Notes: a model not told the origin generated them from the sequence alone. A stretch of 64,000 bases of DNA from Luzula sylvatica (GCA_946800325.1 OX326959.1:49668784-49732783), one strand, 5' to 3'; counted from the stretch's first letter, positions 23,072 to 34,020 are shown. A program made the numbers and translations.

Positions 23072-26000
23072 ATGGCTATACAGGCCGCACCTGGAGCCTG
23101 TGGTCGCTTCCTCATGTAAGTTCTCCATACCCCTTTTGTATCGTTTGCTAATTTTGCTTCTTTTGTCTGATTTTTTCTTCTTTTTTGTTTAAATTTCGGA
23201 ATGAGGTATCAGAAGTTGTTCTGGTTCGAGGAGACAGCCAACAAATTTTGGGTTATCTCCAAATCATGGAAATGGAAGTGTCGTGACTAAGAAACCGAAT
23301 CGATTCGAGGAGATGAATAAACTCATGTGGTTGAAACTCAATGCTAATCAATTAAATAACACACGAATTGATGAATTGGCAAAAGAATCTGGGACTGAAA
23401 TTGATGGAATAAACGGTTTTAAGAAGGTTATTAATGGGGCTAATGGGTCGCCGAAAGAGTCTGAAGTAAATAAAGCTGTTGTAAATGGGTATAATGGGTC
23501 ACTGAAATTGTCTGAAGTAAATAAAATTGTAAATGGGTCCAATGTGCCTTTAAAAGGGTCCGATAGAAAGAGGGTTTTAGTGACTGAACCACCTTTAGAT
23601 AAACCTAGAGATGAACTCGAGAAGCAATTCAATTTAAACAATGAGAGAGAGGACGCGTTAGGAGAAAAAGACAGACTTGCCCTTGTTTATGATGAGGTTT
23701 TAGTCGTCGATACTGTCAAGGTGGCAAAGAGGGTTGTTAAATTGCTCACTAAAAAGTACAAAAATTTCATCCATGGTTGTGATACAGAGGCAAGTCGATT
23801 TTGAAACTTGATTTTGGCACTTCATTTGCTTTCAAACGATGAGAAGAACCCTAATTTCTTTTTACAATTACAGGTTGCTAAGATTGATGTGAAGCAAGAG
23901 ACCCCTGTTAATCATGGTGAACTCATATGCTTTAGTATATATTCTTGCGATTCTGGCAAACAAGCTAATTTTGGGAAAGGAAAATCTTGTATTTGGGTCG
24001 ATGTGCTCGATGGCGAAAGCGATATTCTCAAGGAATTCATCCCTTTCTTCGAAGACCCATCAATCAAAAAGGTTTCTCTCTCTCTCTCACTAACCTAATT
24101 TCATTTCAATTTTTTTCACTATCATTCCTAAATAAATCCATTTATGTTTGTATTTATTTAGGTTTGGCATAACTATAGTTTTGACAGCCATATAATAGAA
24201 AATTACGGGATAAAACTCGAAGGATTTCACGCGGACACAATGCATTTAGCGCGGCTTTGGGATTCTTCTAGAAGACTCGACGGAGGCTATTCACTCGAGG
24301 CACTAAGCAGTGACTCACGAGTAATCTCAAGCACTCATTCATGCCCCAAATCGGCCCTAAACATCGGCAAAATCTCGATGAAAACCATATTCGGTAGAAA
24401 AAAACTCAAAAAGGACAAATCAGAGGGTAAATTAATCACTCTTGACCCAGTCGAAACTCTCCAAAGAGGGGAACAGAGAAATCTTTGGATTAGTTACTCC
24501 GCGTTGGATTCGATTAGCACGCTAAGACTTTACTTGAGCTTGAGAGAGAAACTCGAAAATATGCAATGGGTTCTCGAAGGAACGACCAAGGGGACTATGT
24601 ATGATTTTTATAGAGAGTATTGGTGTCCTTTTGGTGAAATTTTGGTGAAGATGGAAACTCAAGGAATGTTGGTCGATAGAAATTATTTGGCCGAAATTGA
24701 AAAAATCGCGATTATAGAACAGAAATTAGCAAAGGAGAAATTTAAAAAATGGGCTTCTGAGTATTGCGAAGATGCGAGTTTCATGAATGTGGGGAGCGAT
24801 GCGCAAATTCGCCAACTCCTCTTTGGTGGAATCATGAATTGGTATTACTTCATAAAACCCTAAATTAATCCTTAAATAAAAATAATTATTTAATTATTAT
24901 GTTTTTTTTAAAAAAATTTGTTGTGGCAGCAATGATCCAGGGGAGACGTTACCGCGAAGCAGAGAATTCAAAATCCCAAACACGGAAAAAATAATCGAAA
25001 AAGGCAAAAAGGTCCCTAAAAAATATCGAAATATCACTCTAAAAAGTATCGTAGAAAACATGCAGCCCGAAGCGTACACTGCAAGTGGATGGCCTTCGGT
25101 GAGTGGCAGCGCGTTGAAATCCCTTGCCGGCAATATCCCGTCAGAGAAAATATACGCAATTGATGATGGCGACGACGAAGAGGGAAATGGAGAGGAAGCG
25201 TTGAATGGAGGAAATGGAGAGGATGGGGGGATGTATGGGAGTGCGTACCAAGCGTTTGGTGGAGGGAAGAAAGGAAGGGATGCGTGTCATTCGATCGCGG
25301 CTCTTTGTGAAGTTTGTTCGATTGATTCTTTGATTTCTAATTTCATTCTTCCTTTACAGGTTAGATTTCTTTTATTTTAATTATTTTAAAATTACAAGTG
25401 TTAATTATGTATTTTAATTTTTTATTGGGGGTTTATGAAGGGAAGTCATATATCATGTGAAGAAGGGAGAATACATTGCTCTCTAAATATCAACACCGAA
25501 ACGGGTCGCTTATCAGCAAGGGCTCCAAATTTACAAGTATTATTAAAACCCCATTTTTTTACTTCCATTAATGTTTTTTAAATATTTATGATTTTTTGTC
25601 CTTATTCAGAACCAACCTGCACTGGAAAAGGACAGATATAAAATCCGTCAAGCCTTCATCGCCGCACCAGGAAAATCTCTCATCGTTGCTGACTATGGTC
25701 AGGTGCGTAAAACATCAAAATATCAAAAATACCCCTACCTATAAAAACAAAATTAGAATTTAAATTTTACAGCTGGAGTTGAGGATATTAGCGCACTTGG
25801 CGAATTGCAAGAGCATGATGGACGCGTTCGAAGCTGGCGGCGATTTTCATTCGAGGACGGCCATGAATATGTACGATCATATTCGAAGAGCCGTCGAAGA
25901 TGAACAAGTTTTGCTCGAATGGCACCCTCAACCTGGCCAGGAGAAACCTCCTGTTCCTCTCTTAAAGGTATATTTAATATTTAATATTCTATTTTTCTTC

Positions 26001-26842
26001 ACAATATACTGTTTTGAGACTGTTTCTTCAGGATTTATATGGTTCGGAAAGAAGGAAGGCGAAAATGCTGAATTTTTCTATCGCGTATGGGAAAACACCA
26101 ATGGGACTTGCGCGTGATTGGAAGGTGGTACTTTCATAATTACCTCCCTATATTTTTACATAATTTAAATTTTTTATTTTTTTTTATTTTTTGGTACTAT
26201 AAGGTTTCGCTGAAGGAAGCGAAGCAAACGGTGAAGCTGTGGTACAAGGAGAGGCAGGAAGTGCTGAGGTGGCAAGAGCAGAGAAAGAAACAAGCTTTGA
26301 AAGAGAGATGCGTGTATACTCTTTTGGGCCGGGCCCGTAAATTTCCTGCCTTGGCCCAATGTAGTTCAGCTCTGCGCAACCATATTGAACGTGCTGCTAT
26401 TAATACTCCTGTCCAGGTAAAACCACATTTTCATATATACCCCTGTGAAATCTTAAAATGTTGTGGATACCCTTGTAAAATTTGTGAAGATCTATTTTAC
26501 AGGGTAGTGCTGCTGATGTGGCAATGTGCGCGATGATTGAGATCGAAAGAAATTCATGCCTAAAGGAGTTGGGCTGGAAATTGTTATTACAGGTTTGTAT
26601 ATATTTAGGCTGAAGATTTAATTGTATTTTAATATATTGTGAGGGTTATAATGACAAAAGGAGGGTTTTGGGTGGACCAGGTGCATGATGAGGTGATATT
26701 GGAAGGGCCCACAGAGTCTGCTGAGCTGGCAAAGTCGATAGTGGTAGAGTGCATGTCGAAGCCGTTTTATGGTACCAATTTTCTTAAGGTGGACTTATCA
26801 GTGGATGCCAAGTGTGCGCAGAATTGGTATGCGGCCAAGTAG
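23072..26842 (+). CDS. POLI: Organellar DNA polymerase I (family A, plant POLIA/POLIB type)
   Basis: Replicates and repairs mitochondrial and plastid DNA in plants. Twelve exons give 956 aa: 23072-23115, 23213-23789, 23874-24071, 24162-24841, 24930-25359, 25441-25536, 25610-25702, 25773-25967, 26032-26124, 26204-26416, 26503-26592, 26681-26842. All phases join without a stop. The 3'-5' exonuclease shows CDTE (205-207 Asp-Thr-Glu), NYSFD (Asp281) and YSALD (385-389). The polymerase shows motif A DYGQLELR (703-710), motif B RRKAKMLNFSIAYG (778-791) and motif C VHDEV (904-908). The Ser/Arg-rich N-terminus (CSGSRRQPTNFG) fits an organelle transit peptide. Length is slightly below the roughly 1030-1050 aa of Arabidopsis paralogues. 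Intron 2 starts GC, not GT. Residues about 105-155 hold a short repeat. Exon borders are my reading, without transcript support. Confidence 0.95.
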
Positions 26843-27585
26843 TAATGTTTTCTAGTATAAGAATATATATTATTCGTCCAATCACCACGTGATCTAATTT
26901 TGTTGATTCGATTTATAATTCGGTTATGTTATAAGAATGGATGTATTTATGTAGTTATTTTTTGGTTGGTGTTTCGTAGTTGTATGATTGTGTAGGGTTT
27001 TTAGATGTATGATATAGGAGAGGAGGTACTTCGAGAAATTTTGGTATTGTAATGTTAAATCACATTAATGATTGTAATGAATGTTAAATGTCCATTTTCT
27101 TTTTACGTAATTGAGATCAAGGAAATGCTTAATCATTTTATTGTGAAACCATACAATTTCTAAGATATTGTTGTTAAAGCCTTTAATAGAGTTTTAAATG
27201 AGATAAAACTGGCAGTACTAAATTTATTTGGGGCTTTCGGATAAAAAACGCTCCATCAACCGTTAACTTTTGAATGTGGAAATTATACATTTTCTTTAAC
27301 AATGTATTTGCTTGGCTTTTTGGTTTGTATCAAAACATTGAAGGCCTAAAACATACTGGGTAAGAATTTTTTTTTTTTTTTTTTTTTTTCTTGTCAAGCA
27401 ATAGTAATTTCGCAAAGAGGAGTTTCTCTCACATGGCGAGTTCTTGGGCGATTTGGTGGTGTCAAATAGCCTAATTGATTCACTGAACCTGTCACCGGTC
27501 CTGGATTTTTCGAGACCCCAATCAACTATCTAATTGGCGGGTCCGTTTACAAAATAAATAATTGAATTCCAAAACATTTTTTTTT
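26843..27585. other. POLI 3' flank and intergenic DNA
   Basis: Presumably contains the POLI 3' untranslated region (AT-rich, with several aatgttaaa/aatgaatg words near 27050-27090, but no certain poly(A) signal). A T tract of about 22 bp lies at 27368-27389. No gene is seen. Confidence 0.5.
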
Positions 27586-27660
27586 TGAATAAAATAGAGT
27601 AGGCTCTTATGTTATATTTTTATTTATTGCATTAAATATTTAGAAGTTCATACAATATTT
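27580..27660 (-). mobile_element. LINE 3'-end remnant (poly-A tail on the minus strand)
   Basis: A T run followed by gaataaaatagagtaggctc and ttatgttatatttttattta. A closely matching segment is at 58999-59075. Read on the minus strand this is a short 3' end leading into poly-A, as expected for an old LINE tail. No coding part is attached. Confidence 0.45.
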
Positions 27661-27799
27661 GATAATGATATTTGCCCTGAAAAATGGAAAAAAAATCTAA
27701 TCCTAAATATCATCATTAACCACCATATGAACTCTAAACCTGATTTTAATCACCATTATCTATGAAAAAAAATCTTGACACCAAAACCAGAATTTCGTT

Positions 27800-28113
27800 T
27801 CCTGGATTTTGTTGACCTAGGTATAAAAGTATCCTTCTGCACTTTCAACCTCTTCTTACTCACTCCCGCCTCTCTTCTCTTCCCTCGTCAAAATCGCCGC
27901 TCAGCCTCATCTTAACCCTAATCTCCTTTCTTCTTCTCTCGTCAAAAAAAATCGCCGCTCTTCTTCTTCATCAAAAACACTGCTCTTCTTAACCCTAATC
28001 ATCTATCTTCAACTCTCGTCCACGAAATCGCCTCTCTTGAGAACCTTAATCACATCTCCTTTTCATCCTAAACTCTTCGTCTCCCTCCTTGATAACTCTT
28101 ATCATTTCTCAGC
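27800..28113 (+). promoter_or_regulatory. Orphan promoter/leader-like segment
   Basis: tataaaag at 27822-27828 is followed by a pyrimidine-rich tract of about 250 bp (ctcttcttactcactcccgc; repeated aatcgccgctc near 27891, 27948 and 27953-27960). It resembles a plant core promoter with 5' untranslated leader, but no host coding exon follows. The next sequence, from 28114, is antisense to a LINE-associated ORF. It may be the stub of a gene interrupted by the LINE. Confidence 0.35.
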
Positions 28114-28707
28114 TCAATCAGGTTCTAGAATAAATCCTAGATCTTCCATGGTCCATAATCTCTCTATTTCAGACTGTTCGGCTAAATCGCTCGACTCGAT
28201 CTGGTTTTCGTTTTCTGAAATAGAAGTCGGATTTATAGCAACGAGATCTTCTAAGCTCTCAACAACACTTCGTAAGGTAAAATACTCTTGATCTGTTGGA
28301 TTTGATCGGTTTATTTCTTCATTTCCTCTTTCTACTTGATTTATTTCATTTTGATTCGATATTTCTTCCATACTTAACTCCGATTGAAACCACCAAACCT
28401 TTTTATTTAAACCTTGATTTGATCTTATTGTTGAATCCTTTCCTCTTGCTGTATTTTCTATTCGATTTTCAATAACAATACTGGTATTTTGATTTCTGGT
28501 AACATATCTGATAGTACCGGTACCTGTACCGGTACTTAAGCTTGATCCAGTACTGTTATGATAATCTGAAATTGATTCCGATATACTGATTTTTTGGTTA
28601 TGATAACTATTACCGGTTCTAAAACCAGTACCATTCAATTTTCTTTGTTGAATTTCTTCTGTTCTATTCTCCTGTCTGGTATCGGTTCTGAAATCAGTAC
28701 CAGTCAT
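28114..28707 (-). CDS. Unrecognised 197-aa ORF next to a LINE 3' end
   Basis: Open frame of low complexity: the N-terminus repeats a GTGFRTG-type motif, the middle is Asn/Ser/Glu-rich, and the end reads LEDLVAINPTSISENENQ. I do not recognise a domain. It lies just downstream, on the same strand, of the zinc-binding end of the LINE ORF2 at 28882-31066, so it could be a 3' extension or captured segment of that element. It has no intron signals or separate promoter that I can see. The reverse strand also has an 84-codon open frame, so coding status is doubtful. Confidence 0.3.
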   Translation of the reverse strand: MTGTDFRTDTRQENRTEEIQQRKLNGTGFRTGNSYHNQKISISESISDYHNSTGSSLSTGTGTGTIRYVTRNQNTSIVIENRIENTARGKDSTIRSNQGLNKKVWWFQSELSMEEISNQNEINQVERGNEEINRSNPTDQEYFTLRSVVESLEDLVAINPTSISENENQIESSDLAEQSEIERLWTMEDLGFILEPD

Positions 28708-28870
28708 TGTTCTTTGTTGATCCTTTCTATTCTATTGTCTTTTCTGATACCGGCACTGGAACCGGTACCATTTAATCTTCCTTGTTGACCCTCTTCTCTT
28801 CTACTGTCCTGCCTGGTACCGGTACTGAAACCGGATCCATTGCCATCTAATCCTCACTTGCTCCTCTTCT
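28600..28870. repeat. 68-bp minisatellite, four copies
   Basis: Palindrome-bearing units of the form tnaccggtnctgaaaccngta recur at about 28611, 28678, 28746 and 28814, spaced 67-68 bp. The unit ends in CT-rich sequence such as ttctcttctactgtcctg. An extra double accggtacc lies at 28517-28540. The spacing is not a multiple of three, so the repeat did not expand under coding constraint. Confidence 0.75.
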
Positions 28871-28881
28871 CTTCTATTCCT

Positions 28882-31066
28882 CTATTTTTTATTTCCTCTA
28901 TTAAAAAATCCATTAGTGCAGTATGTTTCTTTATTTAGTATTATTTCATTTTCAACAACTGTATCTATAGAACTTTTTGTTTTTATTTTAGACTTTGTTG
29001 CTAACTTATTTAATGTATATTGATAGATTATATGGTCTACAACTTGCCAATCTTGAAAGGCTTGATTAGTAAAAGTTCTCCTACATCTCTCAAGCCAGAT
29101 TTGGTACAAAAAAAAGACAGATAAGTATCTTAATTTCCATCTTTTCAGTTTGATTACTTATTATTTCTAGGGGTTTAAATGTATTATGTTGTTGATTAAT
29201 TATTCCTAATATACCATTTAGTTTTCCCCAAACTACCCATGTAAATTGTCATTCACTTATCATATGATCCACATTATCTTCAGATTGTTTACATAGGACA
29301 CATCTGTTAGGCAAATACCAACCTCTTTTCTTCAAATTATCAACTGTAAGAATCTTATTTAAATATAATAACCAAATATATTTTTTATTTTTAATTCTAT
29401 TTTTATATCCCATATTTTATAATAATAAGCTTTTAACATATACCCCTTTAATTAATGTTTGGTATGCACTTTTGCAGGTATATTCTTTGTTGTTATTCCA
29501 AGCCCATTGAAAGATATCTTTTTGGTTTGAATCAAGATCAAGTGTGCTACAAAACTGCTCCAAATTAACAAACTGCTCCTGAGCTACACTTGATAAAGGT
29601 ACATTCACTCTCAAACTATTATATAGATTTGATTTATTCATGATTTTTATAAAATATTCTACAATACCAAATTTGTTTTCTGAAAATGAATATAGTTCTG
29701 AATACTTATGTATCAGTGGTTTTTGACACCATCTTCCCTTCCAAAAATTTGCATTTGTTCCATTTCCAATAATAATGTTAAGACTTTGATTAAAAAAATC
29801 AGAATTTTTTAAAACATCATTCCAAAAGTATGAATTTTTTTTATAATCAATTTGTTCATAATCTGCATTTGAATTATTTTCCATTAAGTTATACCAATCT
29901 AATTTTCCTTCTGAATTATAATATAACCACAACCATTTAGTTAGTAAGACATTATTAAAAATTTCTAAGTTCAAAACACCTAAACCACCTTTTTCTTTAG
30001 GTTGACATACAATGTCCCAATGAACTAGATTATATCCTGTTTTGTTATTTCCTTTCCATAAAAAACTTTTCCTAATTTTGTCAATTTCCTTAATTACCCA
30101 TTTTGGAAATTTAAAAATATTAAAATAATATATAGGCATAGATGTTAAAACTAAATTCATAAGTACTAATCTAACAGCCTTACTCAACATACTTCCTCTC
30201 CATCCAGATAATTTTTGTGTGAATTTTTCTATTAATATTAAATATTCCTCTTTAGATGGTTTTTTAAAATGCAAAGGCAAACCTAAGTATTTTATTGGAA
30301 ATTCACTGATTTTACAATTTAATTCTTGTGAAATACTCTCCATTTCCTCTACAACCACATTTAATCCTATAACTTCTGATTTAATAAAATTAATTTGCAA
30401 TCCTGATTCTTGTCCAAATAAATTTAAAATAAATTTTATTCTTTTAATATTATCAATATTAGGTTTAAGGAATAATATAGAATCATTTGCATAAAAGAGA
30501 CTAGTATGAATGTTACTAATTGGTTTTTCAATGTAACCCTTATTACTTAGATTTTCCAATAATTTTGAAAGTACATCCATAACAAGTAGGAATAAATATG
30601 TAGAAATAGGATCCCCTTGCCTAAGCTCTCTTTTTAAATATATATATTTTCCAGGGTTTCCATTTAATGTTATTCTAGTAGTACCATGAAGTACATAATT
30701 TTTTATCCATGTTATAAAATTTTCTCCAAACCCCCTTGCTATTAATACATCATTTAAAAAATCTCATGATACACTATCAAATGCTTTATGAATATCTAAT
30801 TTAAGTATAATTAATGGTGTTTTTGTCCTTTTAGCCTTACAAATTATTTCTCTTGCATATACATAATTTTCAGAAATATTTCTACCCTTTAAAAAACCTA
30901 ATTGATTTTTTGAAATCATGTCATTAATGTAAACACTTAATCTATTAGAAAGAACTTTAGAAAAAAAAATCTTTGAATACTTGAAGTAAGTGAAAAATAA
31001 TGAGATTTTAAAATATAAGTACTTGTATATTACAAATAAAAAATATTTTAATTTAATTGACATCAT
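28882..31066 (-). mobile_element. LINE (L1-type) ORF2 fragment: reverse transcriptase and zinc-binding end
   Basis: Minus-strand pieces 31066-30764, 30760-30581, 30580-29417 and 29400-28882 form one RT. KLDIHKAFDSVS is RT block A, where a Trp codon is replaced by a stop at 30761-30763. RELRQGDPIS follows at about 30640, then FYANDSILF (YADD-type site with Asn for the first Asp), then the thumb (LPLHFKKPSKEEY, KGGLGVLNL), then CVLCKQSEDNVDHMI (zf-RVT) near 29300. The endonuclease domain and ORF1 are missing, so the copy is 5' truncated. The active-site change and stops mean it is dead. Both ends lack an identifiable target duplication. Confidence 0.9.
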
Positions 31067-31424
31067 TGTAGTAAATGAATGTCGGTTATTAGTTTGTCTT
31101 TTAAAAATAATAATTAAAAAAGGATTTGTGCAAATTTAGATAGAATAAAAAATAGAAAAAAGTTTCAGAAAACAAAAAAATTGAGTAAGCACACAAGATG
31201 ATATGGAATCTTCTATCTTCCTTTTTTTCTTACATATTAACTGATAATTGATTAAATAAAAATTATGACATAAAACCTGTCATGTATTAATGAAAATCGC
31301 TAAAAAAAAGGTCAAACACAATATGCAAAAGGGGTCAAAACACATGGTGCAAGAGCTAATATTATTAATCTCCCTTCCCATTAATTTTTTAATACTTGAC
31401 ATATGGTGAGGCCACGTCACCATT
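31067..31424. other. AT-rich spacer
   Basis: No gene, TIR or tandem structure recognised. It probably includes part of the Helitron that ends at 31936. Confidence 0.4.
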
Positions 31425-31522
31425 TTACTGTTCATCAACACTGTTCAGTTTTTACTGTTCAAACCGTTACTGTTCACTATTGTACTGTTCATTCCGTTAC
31501 TGTTCATCACGGTACTGTTCCT
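31425..31522. repeat. Cluster of actgttc motifs
   Basis: The heptamer actgttc occurs eight times in about 95 bp, partly as ccgttactgttca. It lies about 400 bp before a Helitron 3' end. Short repeated motifs of this sort are common inside plant Helitrons; function is unknown. Confidence 0.7.
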
Positions 31523-31556
31523 TTTTTTTTTTTTGGAATTTTATTTTATTTGACGT

Positions 31557-31682
31557 ATGTCTTGTGTTCTAAATAAAATATTTGAATTTTTCATCGTATT
31601 AATAAATATAATTGACATATGTCTTGTGTTCTAAATAAAATATTTGAATTTTTCATCGTATTAATAAAAATAATTTGTATAC
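31557..31682. repeat. 62-bp direct tandem repeat
   Basis: cttgtgttctaaataaaata starts at 31561 and again at 31623, and the following tttgaatttttcatcgtatt is identical in both copies. Non-coding. Confidence 0.85.
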
Positions 31683-31904
31683 TATAATTTTACTGTTAAC
31701 AAAATACTATTCACACAAATACTTTTTGTTAGCCTGAGCTGGTATTATTATTTTTTTTGGCTTATTATAACAGTTTTGATTGGTACCAAGCTGCGTTTTT
31801 TTGTGCTTATTATAATATTTTTGATTCGTACCCATTCTAAATATATCAAATAATATATAAAATTATTACTTTTGCTTATTATATTATTTCTTATCAAATA
31901 ATAT

Positions 31905-31936
31905 ACCCCGCAGCGAAGCGCGGGATATTGTCCTAG
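31905..31936 (+). mobile_element. Helitron 3' terminus (1)
   Basis: A short GC hairpin, ccccgcagcgaagcgcggg, at 31906-31924 is followed 8 bases later by CTAG (31933-31936) and then T. A hairpin just before CTAG, with insertion between A and T, is the plant Helitron 3' signature. The 5' end (TC) was not located and no Rep/helicase coding sequence is present, so this is a non-autonomous copy. Confidence 0.75.
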
Positions 31937-31937
31937 T

Positions 31938-32434
31938 ATATATAATTTTAGAAAAATTGAAACCCTCACAAGAGGCCACATCATCCCTTTAATGTGGACC
32001 ACTTGATTTTGATCAAAATGTCTAAAATATTTGATTTTTCATTTGAACATGATCTATATAAACCAATTAATTCAAAAATTACTTGAACCTTGGTCCATCG
32101 TGGACCAAGTTCATTCATATTTTTTTTGTCTCAATTAAGTATGGAAAATTTTCAAAAAATTCCTTAAATTATTGGATATGGTAAATATATATAATTTTAG
32201 AGAAATCGAAACCCTCACAAGAGGCCACATCATCCCTTTAATGTGGACCACTTGATTTTGATCAAAAGGTCTAAAATATTTGATTTTTCATTTGAACATG
32301 ATCTATATAAACCAATTAATTCAAAAATTACATGAACCTTGGTCCATCGTGGACCAAGTTCATTCATATTTTTTTTGTCTCAATTAAGTATGGAAAATTT
32401 TCAAAAAATTCCTTAAATTATTGGATATGGTAAA
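31938..32434. repeat. Tandem duplication of 249 bp, two copies
   Basis: The segment from tatataattttaga to ttggatatggtaaa is repeated at an offset of 249 bp with only a handful of differences (for example gaaaaattgaaacc versus gagaaatcgaaacc). It is non-coding and starts 2 bp after the Helitron terminus at 31936. Confidence 0.9.
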
Positions 32435-33100
32435 ACCCCCTTAAATTTACATATGTAGTAATTGAAAAAAAATATTATTTTCTATTAATTTTAAAAAAAT
32501 CTTAATTTTTTTGGAACATATAATAATAAAAATAATTATTATATGTTATATTTATATAATTTTAATATTTCATACATTATATATATTTGACTTCTATATT
32601 TTTTTCTTGAAAAACTAACACAAAATAATAATAAGAAGAACATAATACTAAAAGAACACGTTGCAAATATTTTAATAATAAAAAATCATGAAACTATTAA
32701 CAAAAATAAAAGGAAAACGAAAAAATTTGATGTTTAAATAGATATTCTTTTACAATATATTTTTAATGTGTTTATTTATTATTGTATATTTTATTATTAT
32801 TGTTTATGAATTTTCTTAAAATTAATAATAAATAACAAAAAAAAATTAATCATTACATATGAAGATTGAAGGGCATTTGGTAAAAAAAAAATGAATATCA
32901 TCCATAAGGGGGTATTTGGAAACAAAAATTTGATAGAGGTTTTTTTTGAAGTTTACAAAAACATAGAGATTTTTTACAATATCCAAAAAAGTTAGGGGGT
33001 GAAAAATACACCAAAACACAGATTTGTGAACCATCAAGCAATAAAACGTAGAATCCAATAAGATATTACAAACAAATTAAATCATAACAAATTCAAAAAC
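32435..33100. other. AT-rich spacer, probably Helitron interior
   Basis: Very AT-rich sequence with no ORF, TIR or gene recognised. It leads into the Helitron end at 33130. Confidence 0.4.
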
Positions 33101-33130
33101 TCCCGCGCAATTGCACGGGGAAAAAACTAG
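33101..33130 (+). mobile_element. Helitron 3' terminus (2)
   Basis: cccgcgcaattgcacggg (33102-33119) is a near-perfect palindrome able to form a 9-bp stem with one mismatch. It is followed by aaaaaactag ending at 33130 and then T. This is the same signature as the end at 31936. The 5' end is unresolved. Confidence 0.75.
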
Positions 33131-33833
33131 TATATCAATGATTTGCTTGATTAGAATCGTTGGTTATATTATAATATTGATTATCGTGTAATTAGTGTAA
33201 TAAAAAATTTATATATCTAAGGCCTTGCATCATTAAGAGCCCAAAACGATTGCTTTGTTTGTCTTTAACCAGGGCCGGCACTGCCTGTGACCTGACCGCC
33301 AAGGCAAGAAAATCTTCTTTACGAGAGGAGAAAGAATCAAAGATCATCTCCAATAAATTTCACCCAACAACAAATATCCATTATATGCTTGACAAAGATC
33401 TCTAATAAAAACAAGAGATAGTGAGTATAATTACTTAGCCATTCAATGGTTGGCTTGCATTGCTTAACAAGGCCTGGGGGGGCCTCCCTATTCAACTTCT
33501 CCAATGCTAAGTCGCATCATGACAAGTTTTGCCATGTTCACAGGAATGCCTACAACCCATTGACTGCAAAATAGAATGCATGGTCTCGGGTTCAGACCTT
33601 AAATTTTCGACTAATCGAAATCTAGTTTAAAAGTGGACTTGGTATACAATTCATTTATTTGAATAAATGTTAACGTATTTTGTCACGATTGGTTGTGTGG
33701 TTTACTGGTTGATGCTCTAAATTTTTTCAAATAGATTCCAGATTAAAATCTCATCTAGATCATTTTATTATTCATATTTTCTTTGTACTTTGAAAAAAAA
33801 AAATCTAAAATTATAACTTGTGGAATTGCCAAT
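33131..33833. other. Intergenic, with SINE-like scraps
   Basis: Contains tggtctcgggttcagacc near 33580, which resembles a tRNA box B, and gtggtttactggttgatgct near 33697, which resembles a box A followed by related sequence. These may be decayed SINEs. No gene is seen. Confidence 0.35.
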
Positions 33834-34020
33834 GGGCTCGTGGTCCAGTGGTTGAGTGTGAGACACAAAAATCATATGTTGTGAGAGGTTGTGGGTTCGA
33901 GTCTCATTGGCACCAATGAATGGAGGACCACCGAGCATTCTCCATTTACTCGTTTTTAATTTGTGGCATTTGAACCTATGGCCTCTCACAAGAGAAATAA
34001 TGATTTTGCCAATGTACCAC
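33834..34020. mobile_element. Inverted dimer of tRNA-derived SINE heads
   Basis: Plus-strand head: gtggtccagtggttga (box A type) and gggttcgagtctc (box B type) at 33839-33905. Minus-strand head: reading back from 34020, gtggtacattggcaaaatca (box A) and ggttcaaatgcc (box B). Both share ttgtgagagg between the boxes. The two heads point toward each other, meeting at an inverted aatggag/ctccatt at about 33919-33946. The tRNA-like parts lack intact acceptor stems, so they are not tRNA genes. Confidence 0.65.

Noticed and set aside
33272..33290. cagggccggcactgcc resembles a hAT terminal repeat
   Set aside because: No matching opposite end and no target duplication were found.
33839..33910. tRNA gene candidate
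   Set aside because: Box A and B words are present, but the sequence cannot form the acceptor and anticodon stems of a tRNA; better read as a SINE head.
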